64,000 nucleotides of DNA from Diphasiastrum complanatum (taxonomy: Eukaryota > Streptophyta > Lycopodiopsida > Lycopodiales > Lycopodiaceae): the NCBI GenBank assembly GCA_029204225.1, contig CM055110.1, positions 33,565,874-33,629,873 of the forward strand, given 5' to 3'. The position numbers were made by a program, and so were the translations under genes. The first letter of the stretch is position 1, and the number at the start of each line of letters is the position of its first letter. The notes beneath the pieces are model-generated. The model was not told the DNA's origin and made no database searches. It saw only the letters and a program-made list of their open reading frames with translations. Below are positions 26,746 through 40,700 of the stretch, piece by piece.

Positions 26746-29700
26746 TCATCCTCTTGCAGTCGGCACTGTTTGTTTGGCTGGTACTAGGCACTCAAAAAAT
26801 CTCTTCTTGATAGCCTCCTTGTCTAGATCCTTTCCTATGAAGACAATCTTGTTGATCCGTTTCTCATCTTTGCGCCAAGGTCTACCATTCATTCCATCGA
26901 ACAAAGCATGCACACCCTACATGGTAAAAACGTGAGAATTATATCGTAACAAGAGCTACCAAAGTAGGATTGTTCAAACTTCAAGGTTGCTCATACAATG
27001 CCTATCATTTCTGACCGAATAATGTCAATATTTCTGTTCAAAGGCTGACCTGCGAGGTTGTATAGGCTCTCATAAAATGTGTGGTTTCTAATACCTACAG
27101 CTTCAAAACGGTACTTTGCAAAACTACGATCCTTCAAGAAGCGATAGTGTGACAAGACATACCTGAAAAATAAACTGAGTCTCCACACCCTCAATCGATA
27201 GGACACCCTTCATACGATAAAGGTCATCTGCGTTCTCTTCGACCAAGTTTCCCAACCAGTCATCTACCTGCAAAAGTTCACCTAAAAAATCACTTCTCTT
27301 TGCAAAAAGTATAGCTCTTCATATTAGAAATATCTATCTAGTACTTCAGGCCCAACTGAGGTAATCCATTTCCATCAGGAAACCCTTTGCTAGAAAAGGG
27401 TGTGCCAATCAAACAAACAGTGGCAGTTTCAATACAGCAGCTAGATGTTCATCAACTGACTGCCTCTGGCTTAAAACTAAACATGAACCAAGCAGAGTAA
27501 CTAAGCTCTAACTACACACTCTTGAAAATGGAAAAGACAGAATCCGGAAGCAAGAAAATTTGGATATGATAGTAGAGTCTTTAAAAATCAACCGATTCTG
27601 GAGGAATGGCAACAATTTATATACTAGAGTGGTTATAAACTACTCATTCATATCAATTCTTTTTATGAGGTAGAATTTTTTGCCTTACAAGGCACAGTCA
27701 CATACGTGACACTTTGATCACGCACGTTACTTTCAACAATGTATCATCACAAGGGGCATGTAACTTGTAAACATCAGTTACTGGCTCCTTCGTCGTTTTC
27801 TAAACAGTGCCACTGATAGACAACAAGCATTCATCCAGAAATGAAAGTGGAAAAGAATATTACACATACATCTATTTCCAATAAGGATAGACTTACATGG
27901 ATATTTTCGAAACTCTCCCTATGTGTTGCCACTGGGAAACCTCCTCTTTTAACCATTGTAGCTAGATTGGTCATTGCTAGACAATTTCTTTCTTCATGTT
28001 CTATTCTTTCTTTTAGTCTTGCTTCTCCATCACACTTGCTTTGTCATTAAGGCCAGAACAGTTTGATTTGTAATCTCACAGCCGTTTGAAGTACAGAAGT
28101 TGTACAGCTTCGATGAAATGGAGAGGTCTGAGACATATTGCTATGGTCGTGTAAGATTTTGTAGAATATTGAGCTATTCAAGAAATGTAGTAGTATTTAA
28201 AGCATTCCACACTCACATTTGAGGATCTCATATTTTATTTAGTATCAAACATTCTGACAAACAAGGTAACTTACTTATCATTAGCTAATAGTCAATGCCT
28301 CGTACTTCTGAATTGAAAAACATGTGTGTGTTTGTGTATATACAAGTATTTGCTAAGATTCTTGTATTTAGAACGACAAAAATGTCGAACCAATTAAACA
28401 GTGCCAAATGCCATAAGAAAAATGCTTTTTGGAACCCAAAATAGGGAACTTTAATGATTCTAATATCATTGTATATATCTCTACTCTACTTATTGAAAAA
28501 CTAAAACTTAACCATGCTGTTATGGCCATATACATTCTTACATTGGTTACTGTAGGATAATGTCCATCATAAGAAAATTGATGTGCCATCTTCAGCTTTA
28601 TGGAGTTCACCCACAAAGTCCTAGTGTAAGGATTGCCTAGTGAAGATCTGACTAGATCTTGTTGCAAACAACCAAAAGGACACCTGTGAAGCAATATCAC
28701 CCAACCAACAAGAAATGGCTAGTCAATACCCTAACCACTTCACCCCCATGCCATGGTGAATGAATGCAACAGAGGAGGGGCTCTTGGCTATGTCCAATTA
28801 TAGGTCTGGGCCCTCATATGATTATTAATTACTTTATCGGCCAAGCCCGGAATGAGGCATAACCAATAACCATATTAACTGGAGTGACCAGCTATCCATG
28901 TCAGGAATTATTCCATATCCCACATACTGGACATGGACATCACATTCTTCCTCCCTTAAACCAGTTACGTCCTCAGAACGAGTAACTAGGGAAAACCCAA
29001 TTTGTATGCTTTTAACTCTTTCCCATGAATCATTATCCTCAATCTGACCAACCAACTTAATCAAGCACTCAGAGATAGAACGATTTCTCAATTGTTTATC
29101 TCTGATTCAGAGTACTCTTTCAGGGTCCAAAGGTACATTGAGCGATAAGTCCTCCAAATGGGCAAAATCTTCAATATATCCAACTATCATCATCTATAAA
29201 CTAAATTTACATGATACACTGGATGAGCAGTCGATCAATCCTAAAGATCAAGTTCAAAAGCTAACAAATCAATCTTTTAACTTTCACATTTACCCTAAAA
29301 ATCAATCCTTAGTCTGACTCATAGTTGCAGCGCGATTCCCGAATCGCGATTCCGATTCGCGATTCGGGATTTTCCCAGAATTATATAGGATCGATTTTTT
29401 TTTTTTTTTGAAATTTTTTTAGGCAATATGGGTATCAGATGAAAGCTCTGATCGAGGGGATTATGATTGTGTAGTTTGCCGACAATTTCGGGTGCGAAAC
29501 ACCAAAAAGTGTTCTTTCACTTGGGGAGTTGGAAGGCCAAATCATGAAGAGGCCTTACCGTCGGGGCCGGGGTCTACCGGCAGCCCCCGGACCCCGCCGT
29601 TGGGGGGCGTTGCCCCCCAAACCCCCCACCAGGGGGCTACCGCCCCCCGAACCCCCTAGAGCTTCTTGCTATATAGACACTGTAGATAAAAATGTCACCG

Positions 29701-30000
29701 CCCCCCTGTAGATAAAAATGGGGTCCAAATGCGCGCCGAGAAGGGCCCAATATTTATGCCCCCAACTGTATGTACATTGCACTCACATCTCCAATGAATC
29801 AATTGCAAAAATGATCATCATCCATACAATTGATAGTCCAAACTATAGCATTAACATTTACTGAAAACCAGAGCAAATGACAACCGGATAGCTACTGAAA
29901 ATAAGATCTGTTTGTGCCTCATCTACTGCACTTCTGAGAGGCAAAATGCTGGTTTGACCATTGATCCCCTAAAAAAATTTCAGCAATAAGCTATTTTTCC

Positions 30001-30033
<33 letters not shown>

Positions 30034-33000
30034 CGATTCTGGGTCGCGAATCGCGATTCGCAGAATCGCGACCCGCGAATCGCAGACCCAGCGAATCACA
30101 ATTCGCTGCAACTATGGTCTGACTTCAATATCACATAAGTACTTAGAGATGGAATAATTCTCAAATTATCTATCTCTGCACTGAAGTACTATATCGACCT
30201 TTAGAAGTATACTAAGAGATAAATTTTTCTATTGGGTCTGATTCTCTGTAATCTAGTACCATCACCTTCATGTAACCTCAATTTACATGAATCCTTGGAT
30301 GAAATATCACTTTTCATTGGAAATCAATGTTCAAAAGTTAAAGATCCAAACAATTACTTGTAGACCTATCATAAATGCTTCTTGGTACCAATCAATTAGA
30401 ATTTTTTTTCAAAAAACTAAGGTACAACCATTCATCCTACCAAAATCTCTAGGAGATCCATCAAGATAAAAATGACTTTAACTCAGTTTTGAGTACCCCG
30501 GATACTCTCTTGAGTTAAGCGCTCTATTCCTAGCAACATATGCAAGGAAATAGCAACCATTCAATTATGATAGACTTAACTGCTCCTAATTAGCCGGAGA
30601 ATTTAGGCTGAAAACAGTACACAAGCATTCCTTGACTACAATCTGTAGTAGAATTTCATCCACTAAAATAAACAGATTCCTCATAAGTAAAACAAATTAC
30701 TTAATGAAAATGCCTGTGAGATTCACACAATCTCAAGTATGTGCAAGAGTAAACAAATTTAGATTCCCAATTAATTAATCTAAATTTTTGACTCATCCAA
30801 TTGATCAAGAATTACTCATCTCTTAAGATCATCACATTTCCTTATATTCTTTTAATGACCTTTAGGTATCAATCTATGATCCGTCAATCATAAATATTTA
30901 AAATCTTATGATTCGTCAATCATAATTTACAGGATTCCAAAACCATACTTCATCATTGAAAGATACTGGAGTATATGTACAACATGCCACTCAAGAAATA
31001 AGAATCATTCTGAAATCTTTTCCACAAGGAAAATTACTGGATTCCAAAAATATTCTTCCAACCCGATCCTTAACCAGATTATGAGTTCCAAATTCTACAA
31101 TCAACCAAGTAATTAAAGACCACTATAACATTCGTCTTTAACAACATAAACTTTATACAATCACCTAGAACAACATCTAGAGATTACAAAGTTCTGCTGA
31201 ATTTCATCTGAATTCAATAGTTATCCTTAATATTAGTTAGACTCTGTCATCCAATATGAGCTCACTTGGATTCAGTCAATAACTTCGGATATATTTCTCA
31301 TTCAAGAAATATTCAATATCAAGAATCTTCTATATTCTAAGCACACGACTTCTATAGATGAATCCTGATGACTCGCAAATCATGTGTCTTATTAGCAATA
31401 TAAATCAAAATATACAGTTCCTGGTGAATTCTCTGCACACTGTCAACCAATTAACTTCTAAAAAGGAGTAATCCAATTACTCAAGTCAATTGTAAATGAT
31501 TCAGAAATCTTAAATGTCTAGGTATAGAATTCATTGATTCCGGAACAATACCACATTTAGATCCTCATACAAACCATCAATAAGTTAACGTATTATCCTT
31601 TCAACAGAACAAACCATCAACCTGCAAGTAACTGTTCCACACATTACTTGTTCATATGTCTATGCACTCTGACTAGTTTAAGTATACGATATAAACTCAG
31701 TACATAAGAAACACATAGCAGATCCACAAGATTAAGATGTACATAAGCAACATATCCAACTATGTTCCTATACATAAACATAGGCTATAAACTGGCAGAT
31801 ATCCATAATCCGTATATGTTACTCACATAACTCACTGGGAATCTTGCAACTCAGCTACAAACGAACTCTATTTCTCATGAGTAAAACATATCTGGGAAAT
31901 CTCTGAAGTGAATAATTCCACATCACAAGTTTTCCAACCTTCTAACTCTTATTAATAAAATTTCTTCAACCAATCAGCCTACTTCAGATCTTAGTGTACA
32001 AACCGAGATTAGGCTCACTTATACAGACATCTTTGGACATAAGGTTAAGATTAAAGCTTCATTCCCCTGATCCAATCCATAACAAAAAGGTACTTTCAGT
32101 GAACCTTAATTTAATCTTTACCACTACTTCCCATATTCATAAATATCTCACTGACGACATCCCCAAAACTCCTCTAGTTCCAGTATTCAAAATAATCACT
32201 TTGAGAGTTCCTCTATTTCAACTAGATAGTTCTACCATTGCACACATACTGGATTTTTTTTCAAAAACCTATGCAACCTCCTAATTCATCGAAAGTCTTA
32301 TTCCTATCTTTTCTTCTCCCCCTTTTTTTCAATCAAAAAATTCTCAGGAGACAACGTATAAGATATCAAAGATTTGAAAAAGTCAATAATTAGTATCCAA
32401 TACTATTACACACCGGACTTGTTCCTCAAAATCATAGAATATCTTATCCCGAGTGATAGAAATATTACATCTAAATAATCAACTATCAGAGATTAACATT
32501 TGGGTCTAGGAAGTCTAAACTCCACTGAATCAATTGCAAACATCAATAGATTCTGAGCCATATTCACAAATCATATATGGAAGTATAATTTCATATAACT
32601 TTTCAGTCCTTCAGAACCAATTTCTACACTGGAAGGAATTATACGAGTCTCAATCCAATTGTCTCGTATTTAAGAAATTTCTAAAAAGTAGAGGTTTAAC
32701 ACATAGTTGTAGCGAATCGCGAACTCAGTCAATGGGTTTGCGATTCGCGATTCGTGATTCACTACAAGAATCGTTAAAAAGAAAAACAATCAAAATATCA
32801 GATTTTTGGGCCACCGCTCTACTACAGGATGAGGCAAAAAAAAATTTCGTAAGCTATAGGCGTCCAATCTTCACATGTGGATAGTCGACAGGCATCTACT
32901 CGGCGATACGGAGGTGGTGTGCACAATGCCAGGGGGATCTGAGCTTCGTGGAGAGCGAAACGGTCAGTTTTTGATATTTGGTAAGTGTAGGCTTGATTTT

Positions 33001-34716
33001 TTGCAAGTGTTGACATTAAGCTGTAGGCAACCAAATCGAGCGTAGTTTGGCTCTAGACCACCTTTCTTCTTGCCCACGGTGATTCCTACGGCGTCAGTTT
33101 CAGCCGTTACGGCACGCCTAGCGAGATTTGAATACCACATTCCAAATGCTTGCGTATTTTGGCCATCTTCACAAAATGACTTGTGGGCAACCGATTCAGG
33201 TGATGTCTGAGCCTAGAATGCATTTCCACATGCCTAGACTCACTGAACGTTTGTTTGCTTATTTTTGTTTGCAAGTTTGATCTCATGTTGATACGATGCC
33301 AGTGTGGGGCCGAGGCCTTTGGGCCAAGGTTGAGCGTACCGACGGGGATGTGGCTACGCACCATGGCTCAGGGACCCGCATATGGAGCGGTGGTCACTTC
33401 ACAAGATCACGCACCAGGGTTAGGGCTCACTTACTGCGGGTCAGAGGGCCAAATGGGCGGACATTGGGCATATCTGATTGCCCCTGGATTTCTGATGAGG
33501 AGAGGTTGTCTAGTATGTACGGGATCGATGCTACATCACAGGGTTCTAGACATGGACAAGTAGCAGGAGCAGGTACAGGCTCACAGGCAGGGCTCACAGG
33601 CAGGCAGACATGGTACAGGTCGAGTACAGGGCCTAGTACATCACAGGCAAGGCATGGTACAAGTGCAGGGCCTAGTACATCACGGGCAGGGCATGGTACA
33701 GGTGTAGGGCCTAGTACATCACGGGCAGGGCATGGTACAGATGCAAGGCCTAGTACAGAACCTTCAACGCAACAGCAGGACCTAGTTCAGAGGCACGAGC
33801 ATCAGATGAGCATGTTGGTTCAGCAGCACCGTGTCCTTCTCGTCCCTCCTCTTCGGCAGCAAATGCACCACATGCACACCCACAGATCATCCATCCATTG
33901 GGCATGCTAGAGCACGAGCGCCATATATACAGCAGAGAGGGGTTAGGCCTGTTGAACTTGTAAACAATTGTAGTGGCCAGAAAATAGAAACTTTCTTTCC
34001 CTCAATTCATCTGATAGACAAAGAGTAGAATTCAAGTGGATTGAATCTGGATCAAACTTATGATCCATAGATTGCTGAGTTTTTCTATTTCAAGCTTGCA
34101 TGACAGTTGCATGTCAAGTCTATTCCTTGCATGTTCTTCTCCTAGCTCTGTTAGAATCAAATAATCTTTGAAGATAGCATTTCTAGGGTCCTGAATCCAG
34201 ATTTCGAGTTATTCTAGCATTCTTGGTTTTTACAACAAGGCCCAGACAGCAGACCCTTGATCAATGCGGGTGGCAGAGAGAGCAGTTCACTCGACTTGCT
34301 GGTCAGTTCTTTTACGAGTGCGGCATTCCTTTTGTTGTTACTGACACTTAGGTGTTCAGGGAGTTCTGCGCACAAATGGGCAGCCGTGGATGCTACATGG
34401 ACACCTCCCAGGCGAGAGACACTGTGAGGCAGGATGCTTCGTCAGGAGGAGGAGACCATCACGCGGGAGCTGGGTTCCATTCGTTCAGCTTGGCAGACGT
34501 ATGTTGGTGACATTGTTGAATATGAAAAAGCCACATTCTATTCTTTGCTTTTTGTGATCTACTCATGCTTTTATTAATGGTGAGTACTACATTATTTGCT
34601 TTGTCCTTTTTGTTCTTGTGGTGCTCTTTTTGCATTCACATCTTCCTCCCCTTTATCCACCTGCCAAAACCTTGCCCTACCCACCCAAAATGCCTATCCG
34701 GCCGCAGACCTGCGGG

Positions 34717-34752
<36 letters not shown>

Positions 34753-37700
34753 GCAATGCTCGCGCGCGCACACCCCCCCCCCATTGGTTGCCCACCATAG
34801 GCGGGCACACTTCGCTAGTCAAAAAATAAAGGAAATTTGACGTGAAAGTAGTAAAGTTGATGTTATTGCATACCCACGTTTAAAAATATAAGTTTTAGTT
34901 CAGCATCTATACATGTTTGACATAACCTCAAGATAAATGGCTCAACCTTTGGAATCAATGAATGTGTACATCTAGAGCATGTCTAAAAGGATTTTTCATG
35001 AGATATAAGTTCTTGAATTAGCAGTCAAAATATTGTATCAATATACAAAGAACATGTGTATGAAAGGATTTACCTAGATTCTTGATAGTGTTGGAAAGAG
35101 GGCTGAAAGAAAGATAACTCGAAAAGAAACGAACACGAAAAGAAGCAAACTCGAAAAGAAACGAACTCGAATGAAAAATGTTCGTGCGCAACGGAATAAG
35201 CTATCTCACTCTTTCCTAGGCCTATCAATCTCAAACAAAACATTAGTGATAGAAATCACGTTCGATCTGATTACGTAGCCAAACATTAAGCATCAAAATA
35301 TCAGACAAGTAATTTATCGCGAACCGCTAGAAAAATTATTAGTCGCGAAGAGCTAGACTAATAATAAGTCACGAACAGCAGATAGCCAGACTAAGCGATT
35401 GGAAAGCCAGATAGAACGTAGAAAAGCATTGCAATATTGACACAAATCTGAACGCGGAACAAACAGAGCTATAACCAGATTAAGTATAACGAAATATACA
35501 AGTCAATACTACAGGAGAGCACAAAACAATAGCGCATGTAACCGCGTGCTTCACAAAGCTAATCACGATCTGTAAAGGTGATGAACTTATTACTGACAAT
35601 CCATCTGGAAGAAAGAATCAATGCGCAAAAGCATCTACAATGTCTCTCTGATTACAAGTGATGTTTCGTTCTATCCTCTGTTCTCTTCTATATGTGAATA
35701 CTGAGATGGTATATTTTTGCAGGTGTGCAGATGAAGAAGGTACAGAAGTGGTTGTGCTGTCTGTGGGTGGTTGTTGTCGTTGTCAAATCTGATTGCACAG
35801 TGCATGGGATGAGCGTGAGGAGGCCGTGACGTCGGGCTTCGCTAAAATTCACACTGGTGAAAATGCGAAAATTGCAACACTCTGTCCAATGCCTTAGAAA
35901 ATCATTTGTGAGATACCTTTGCTTTTCTATAAGGGCACCTTTGAAATTTGTAGGGCACCTTTGGCTTTTGTAGGGCAATGTCGCATTTTTCGCCTATCAT
36001 AAAACGCGTCAAAAAACACAGTGTCGTGTTTTTCGCCTTTTTCACTTGTGGAAATCTCCGAGTAAAAATGCAGACAATCGCGTTTTTTTTTCCTGTCTTA
36101 TTTTACATGTAAATATGCAAATTGTGCGACAACACAAGTAAAAATACAGCAGCATGAATGGAGGCAGATTAACATAGGATTTAGGAGAGTAAAGGAGATA
36201 AATCCAACACCCCCCCTTAATCTGGATCCGTGAATGCCTTGATCTTCAGACTAAGCAATGCACAAAACTTGTTGTGTGATGCCTTCGTAAATATATCTGC
36301 AACCATGTCTTGTGTTCTACAGTATGTTAAGCTTATCTCCTTGTTGAGAACCTTGCCCCTGATGTAGTGATATCGGATTTCAATGTGCTTATTCCTAGAG
36401 TGAAATCTAGGGTTGGCCGATAAGGCAATAGCACTCTGATTATCACAGAATATGATTGCAGGGCTGTATTGATTCAAACTAATGTCTGATAATAAATTTC
36501 TTAGCCAAAATGCTTCTTTGATAGATTGAGAAGCAGCTATGTATTCTACTTCTGTAGACGAAAGAGCGATAGAGGTTTGCTTACGACTGTTCCATGCGAT
36601 AGGACCGCCATTGAAGAAGAATGTAAATCCAGATGTGAACTTACGATTGTCTACATCTCCTCCCCAGCTTGCATCAGAATATCCACTGTTTCTTCTTGAT
36701 AAAGTACACCATAGTCCTTCTGGAGAATTCATCAACAAAAGTTATAAAATACTTTGCATCCTTCAGAGAAGGATTCTTCATTGGGCCACAAATGTTTGAA
36801 TGCACAACATCTAACAATCCTCTAGCACTATGCTGATGGCTTGATCTAAATGGTTTCCTAGTCTGTTTACCAACTAAATAGTCTTGACAGACAGGTAACT
36901 CGACTCTATTATTAGGATATGATTAGCGCAAATGCTTTGCCATCCTTCAGCTTCCATCTGGAGATTGCTGCGTCGTCAACTTCGGGTTTCCCTTCCGGAC
37001 CTGTAACAACGTCATACAACTCTTAGCCATTAGCACGGTTTTCATCTTAAATTTTCACAGATGGTAATTGGCTCCATCAAGCTTATCCATGATAGGACTG
37101 GCTTTCCCTTGGGAATCCATGTGGAAGATTAGTCTAGGTGATAGAATAACTATCAGTGACTTAAGTATGAAAATCTGGTGCTAAATTACAGAACAAGAAG
37201 GCAATTACTCTATCGGCTAGAAGATTCTTGTTTCTGAAGAAGCTTATTAGACTACAAAAATACCTCTGATACCATGTTGGAAAGAGGGGTGAAAGAAAGA
37301 TAACTCGAAAAGAAACGAACACGAAAAGAAGCGAACTCGAATGAAAAATATTCGTGCGCAGCGGAATAAGCTATCTCACTCTTTCCTCATGCATGACTAC
37401 GCCTATCAATCTCAAACAAAACATTAGTGATAGAAATCACGTTCGATCTGATTACGTAGCCAAACATTAAGCATCAAAACATCAGACAAGTAATTTATTG
37501 CGAACCGCTAGACAAATTATTAGTCACGAAGAGCTAGACTAATAATAAGTCGCGAACAGCAGACAACCAGACTAAGCGATTGGAAAGCCAGACAGAACGT
37601 AGAAAAGCATTGCAATATTAACACAGAACAAACAAAGCTGTAATCAAATTAAGTATAACGAAATATACAAGTCGATAGTGCAGGTGAGCACAAAAAATAG

Positions 37701-40700
37701 CGGATGTAACCGCATGCTTCACAAAGCTAATCATGATCTGTAAAGGTGATGAACTTATTACTGACAATCCATTTGGAAGAAAGAATCAATGCACAAAAGC
37801 ATCTACAATGTCTGTCTCTGATTACAATTAATGTTTCTTTCACCCCTCTTTTCAACAGATAGTAAGGCAAGAAATGAATTTACAAAATAGTAGTGAAAAT
37901 GGGCACTTTAGTGGACATTTCCTACATTCTAGTCATGTGGTGAATGTGCGCTACTAGTACACTTAAAATGATATCCATGCACTGACTTATTATCTAACCT
38001 TGTATCTATCCAAATCAAGCACAACTTCATTAAACATCTTGGGGCCACAATTAGCTAAATGTAGTTCTTTCAATTCTTAGCAAGAACTTCTTTGGTCGTT
38101 CACTAGGTGGAAGTCTAATTGTAATATAAATGCTATGAAAACAAACTAGGTATAGGTATTGGCCAGAGATGACAGCATATGAACAACATAGATCTTGCCA
38201 GAATAAAGTTCTCAAGAGTCCAAGTCGTACAATCAGGCAAAAAAAAATGAGACAGCTGAAGATAAATGCTATCAACAGATGGCATGACTAATGCAAAGAT
38301 TATGAAGCTGACCATGAACGAACTAAGCTCACCTTCTCAAGATCAAGATTTCCGTCACACTCAATGCTCAATGAAGAAACACAAGGATCATGAACATGAT
38401 CGTGCTTATGGTCATGCCCAGTTTCACCCTTATCATGTGAGTGCTCATGATCATGCTCGTGATGATGATCTGCATAACCAAACATATTGTCATGTACTAG
38501 TGGGTTTCCTGAAATTAGATGGACTAGCAATTAGAAAACTTTAACTTGAAAATCAAATTAACACATTCTTAAAGTGAATACCCATAGTGTTAAGGACTCA
38601 ATTTAGCAGAAAACTCTTTAAAAATGTGTTATCATCCTAAATATAAACAGATTTTCTTCAATTGCTCTTGCACCTGATCCGTGTCAGGAGTATGCTTGGT
38701 CGTCTAACTTCAATATCCTAAATTGCTTTATTAATACGTTAGTGGGTAAAGTAACCCAGTCCGCAAATCCCTGACACCAAAACTCTGTTAAAAGCATATC
38801 TACATTTCTCTCTAAGCCAAGAAGAGTCACAAGGCTTTAATTGGAAAGCTTAAGCTGATTCAGCCTTCAACACAATACTAGAAAATAGAGTTTTGCAAAT
38901 ACTATCCCATCAAGATCAAAAATGATTTTCAACAAATAAAAATAGAGCTCACCATCCTCATGGCTGTGCTCATCATGATCATGAGAATGTTCCTTCGCTG
39001 AGCTTTCAGCTGCGGCTAGTTGAGTGATATCACTCACAACTCTGAAAATTCAGGTGATTCATAGTTCAAGTCTCTTGCATTATCCTCTTCAGAATCCATA
39101 ACCACTGACCACTTGGAATAATAACTCCATGACATCAAGTTTCAAAAGAGAATATCTGAATATCTAGCTTTTAAAACAAAAACTAAGTAAATGGTTGATT
39201 CTATCAACTGCAACAGAATAATTACAATTATAACTGAAAGGTTAAGTAAAGCTTATTTACGGAAACTTTTGATGTATAAGCATACAAGTAGTAGGACTAT
39301 ATTCAAGCCAATGCACACAACAAACCTCTCCACATCGAAACCACCAACTCCAAGAACAAATTCCATATCCACGACACCAAATTTTGTCCTCTTGATACGT
39401 GCCATCTCGTTTATCCGCTGTCAAAAGATACTGTGCATGAGTGATCACTTATTGGAAGGTAAAGAATGCACTAAGAAAAGAGTCAATAAATCTAAGCAGA
39501 TGGTGATGCTCCAACAGTTATTGAAGGTGACTGTGACGCCAACAGCTATCATAAATTCAAGAACATGAAAGTATGTTGCATTGTCCTTGCAAATACCTTG
39601 AGGCGATATGAAAGTGCATCCAGTTCTGGTTCTCCAACTAAGTCAATCTGAGAAGGTAATAAGCTCCAATAGTCATACACAGTTAGTAACAGAAACATTG
39701 AAAGTCATCTCTCAAGGAGAAAAATAATTAGTCAAAATTCCAAAAGTATTGTAGGATTTGACTAAGTTTCAACTTTTCCACATGTCAGCTCACAAAAAGT
39801 ATTCTATTGTACCAAAAGAATCTCTCAAATATATAGAAAGTGAAGTGCCAAGGGGTTCTACTTTATCACGAAACCCAAAAAGGTATCCACCGTGCAATGG
39901 CCAACCATCAAAGGATGCAAGATGCAAATTCAGAAACCTTGATCAACATTTATGACTTGATAATGCTAAGAAACAAGGTGCTAGGCTGGCCGAGTTTTAA
40001 TGGCACTAAAGAAACACATGAGGTAACATTGAAGAACAAAGACCCATTCTTGTGAATACATTACCTTGTTCAGGAGAATGCGGTCAGCGTAGGCAATTTG
40101 TTCAATGGCTTCATTGACAACACCATCGGGCTTAACCTCATTGAGGTGTTGTGATGCATGCTTTGCATCAACAAGAGTCACCACTCCATCCAGTTTAACA
40201 TGATCCACAAGGCTCTCTTCCATGTAAAAGGTCTGAATGATAGGGGAAGGATTTGCCAGTCCTGTAACCACAACAATATATCTCATATGCAATGCCAGTT
40301 TAGAGCTGAACCAAAATAGAGCTTTCATTTAAATGCTACACATAATTAACTTGATAGGGAAGTCTGGGTGTATGCTACAAAAATCCAAACTATATAAAGA
40401 TCTTTCAATATTCTACTGACAAACTTAGACACCTAAACAGATATTTTCCTTGCCTTGAGACTCCACGAATTGAAACAAAACTCCATCAAATTTTGCACCG
40501 TAATCTAATATTGTTTTGGGACTCCGCTAACCACAACAAGTCAACAATTGGCTCATTGAAGCAAGATCCACGGTGTTAAGTTAGGGACAAATACTTAGAA
40601 ATTAAAAGTTGGAATGAAATTGATTCCATAACCCCTCAAAGTACATTTGTTGGCTGCAAAAATACTCAACCTAATCTGGGAAACAGTCTTGTGTTGGAAA

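Larger units (their letters stand above)
35089..37857 (-). mobile_element. Ty1/copia element, internally deleted, with unequal LTRs
   Basis: It is flanked by the perfect duplication GATAG (35084-35088, 37858-37862). On the minus strand: 5' LTR 37857-37275, primer-binding site TGGTATCAGAGGTA (37274-37261), and the gag start (MDKLDGANYHL then a stop, about 37,057-37,025). Next come a gag-pre-integrase/integrase start (ending CGPM then YFITFVDEFSRR, about 36,800-36,730) and RNase H (36717-36217, YSDASWGGD, NRKHIEI-like and VADIFTKASHNK). Then a purine tract AAGGGGGGG and the 3' LTR (36209-35089). Most of gag, integrase and reverse transcriptase is deleted at two joins, so it cannot be autonomous. 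The host gene's intron 8 is transcribed in the same direction. Confidence 0.9.

Noticed and set aside
32758-32772. CACTACAAGAA at 32,76x as the left end of the CACTA element ending at 49,696
   Set aside because: The interval would contain eight exons of the intact CobW gene, and the sequence following it lacks CACTA-type subterminal words; probably a chance match beside the hAT terminus.
38266-38544. Plus-strand ORF rich in His and Asp
   Set aside because: Antisense shadow of the His-rich CobW exon 8, whose reading frame, splice sites and phase are all supported on the minus strand.
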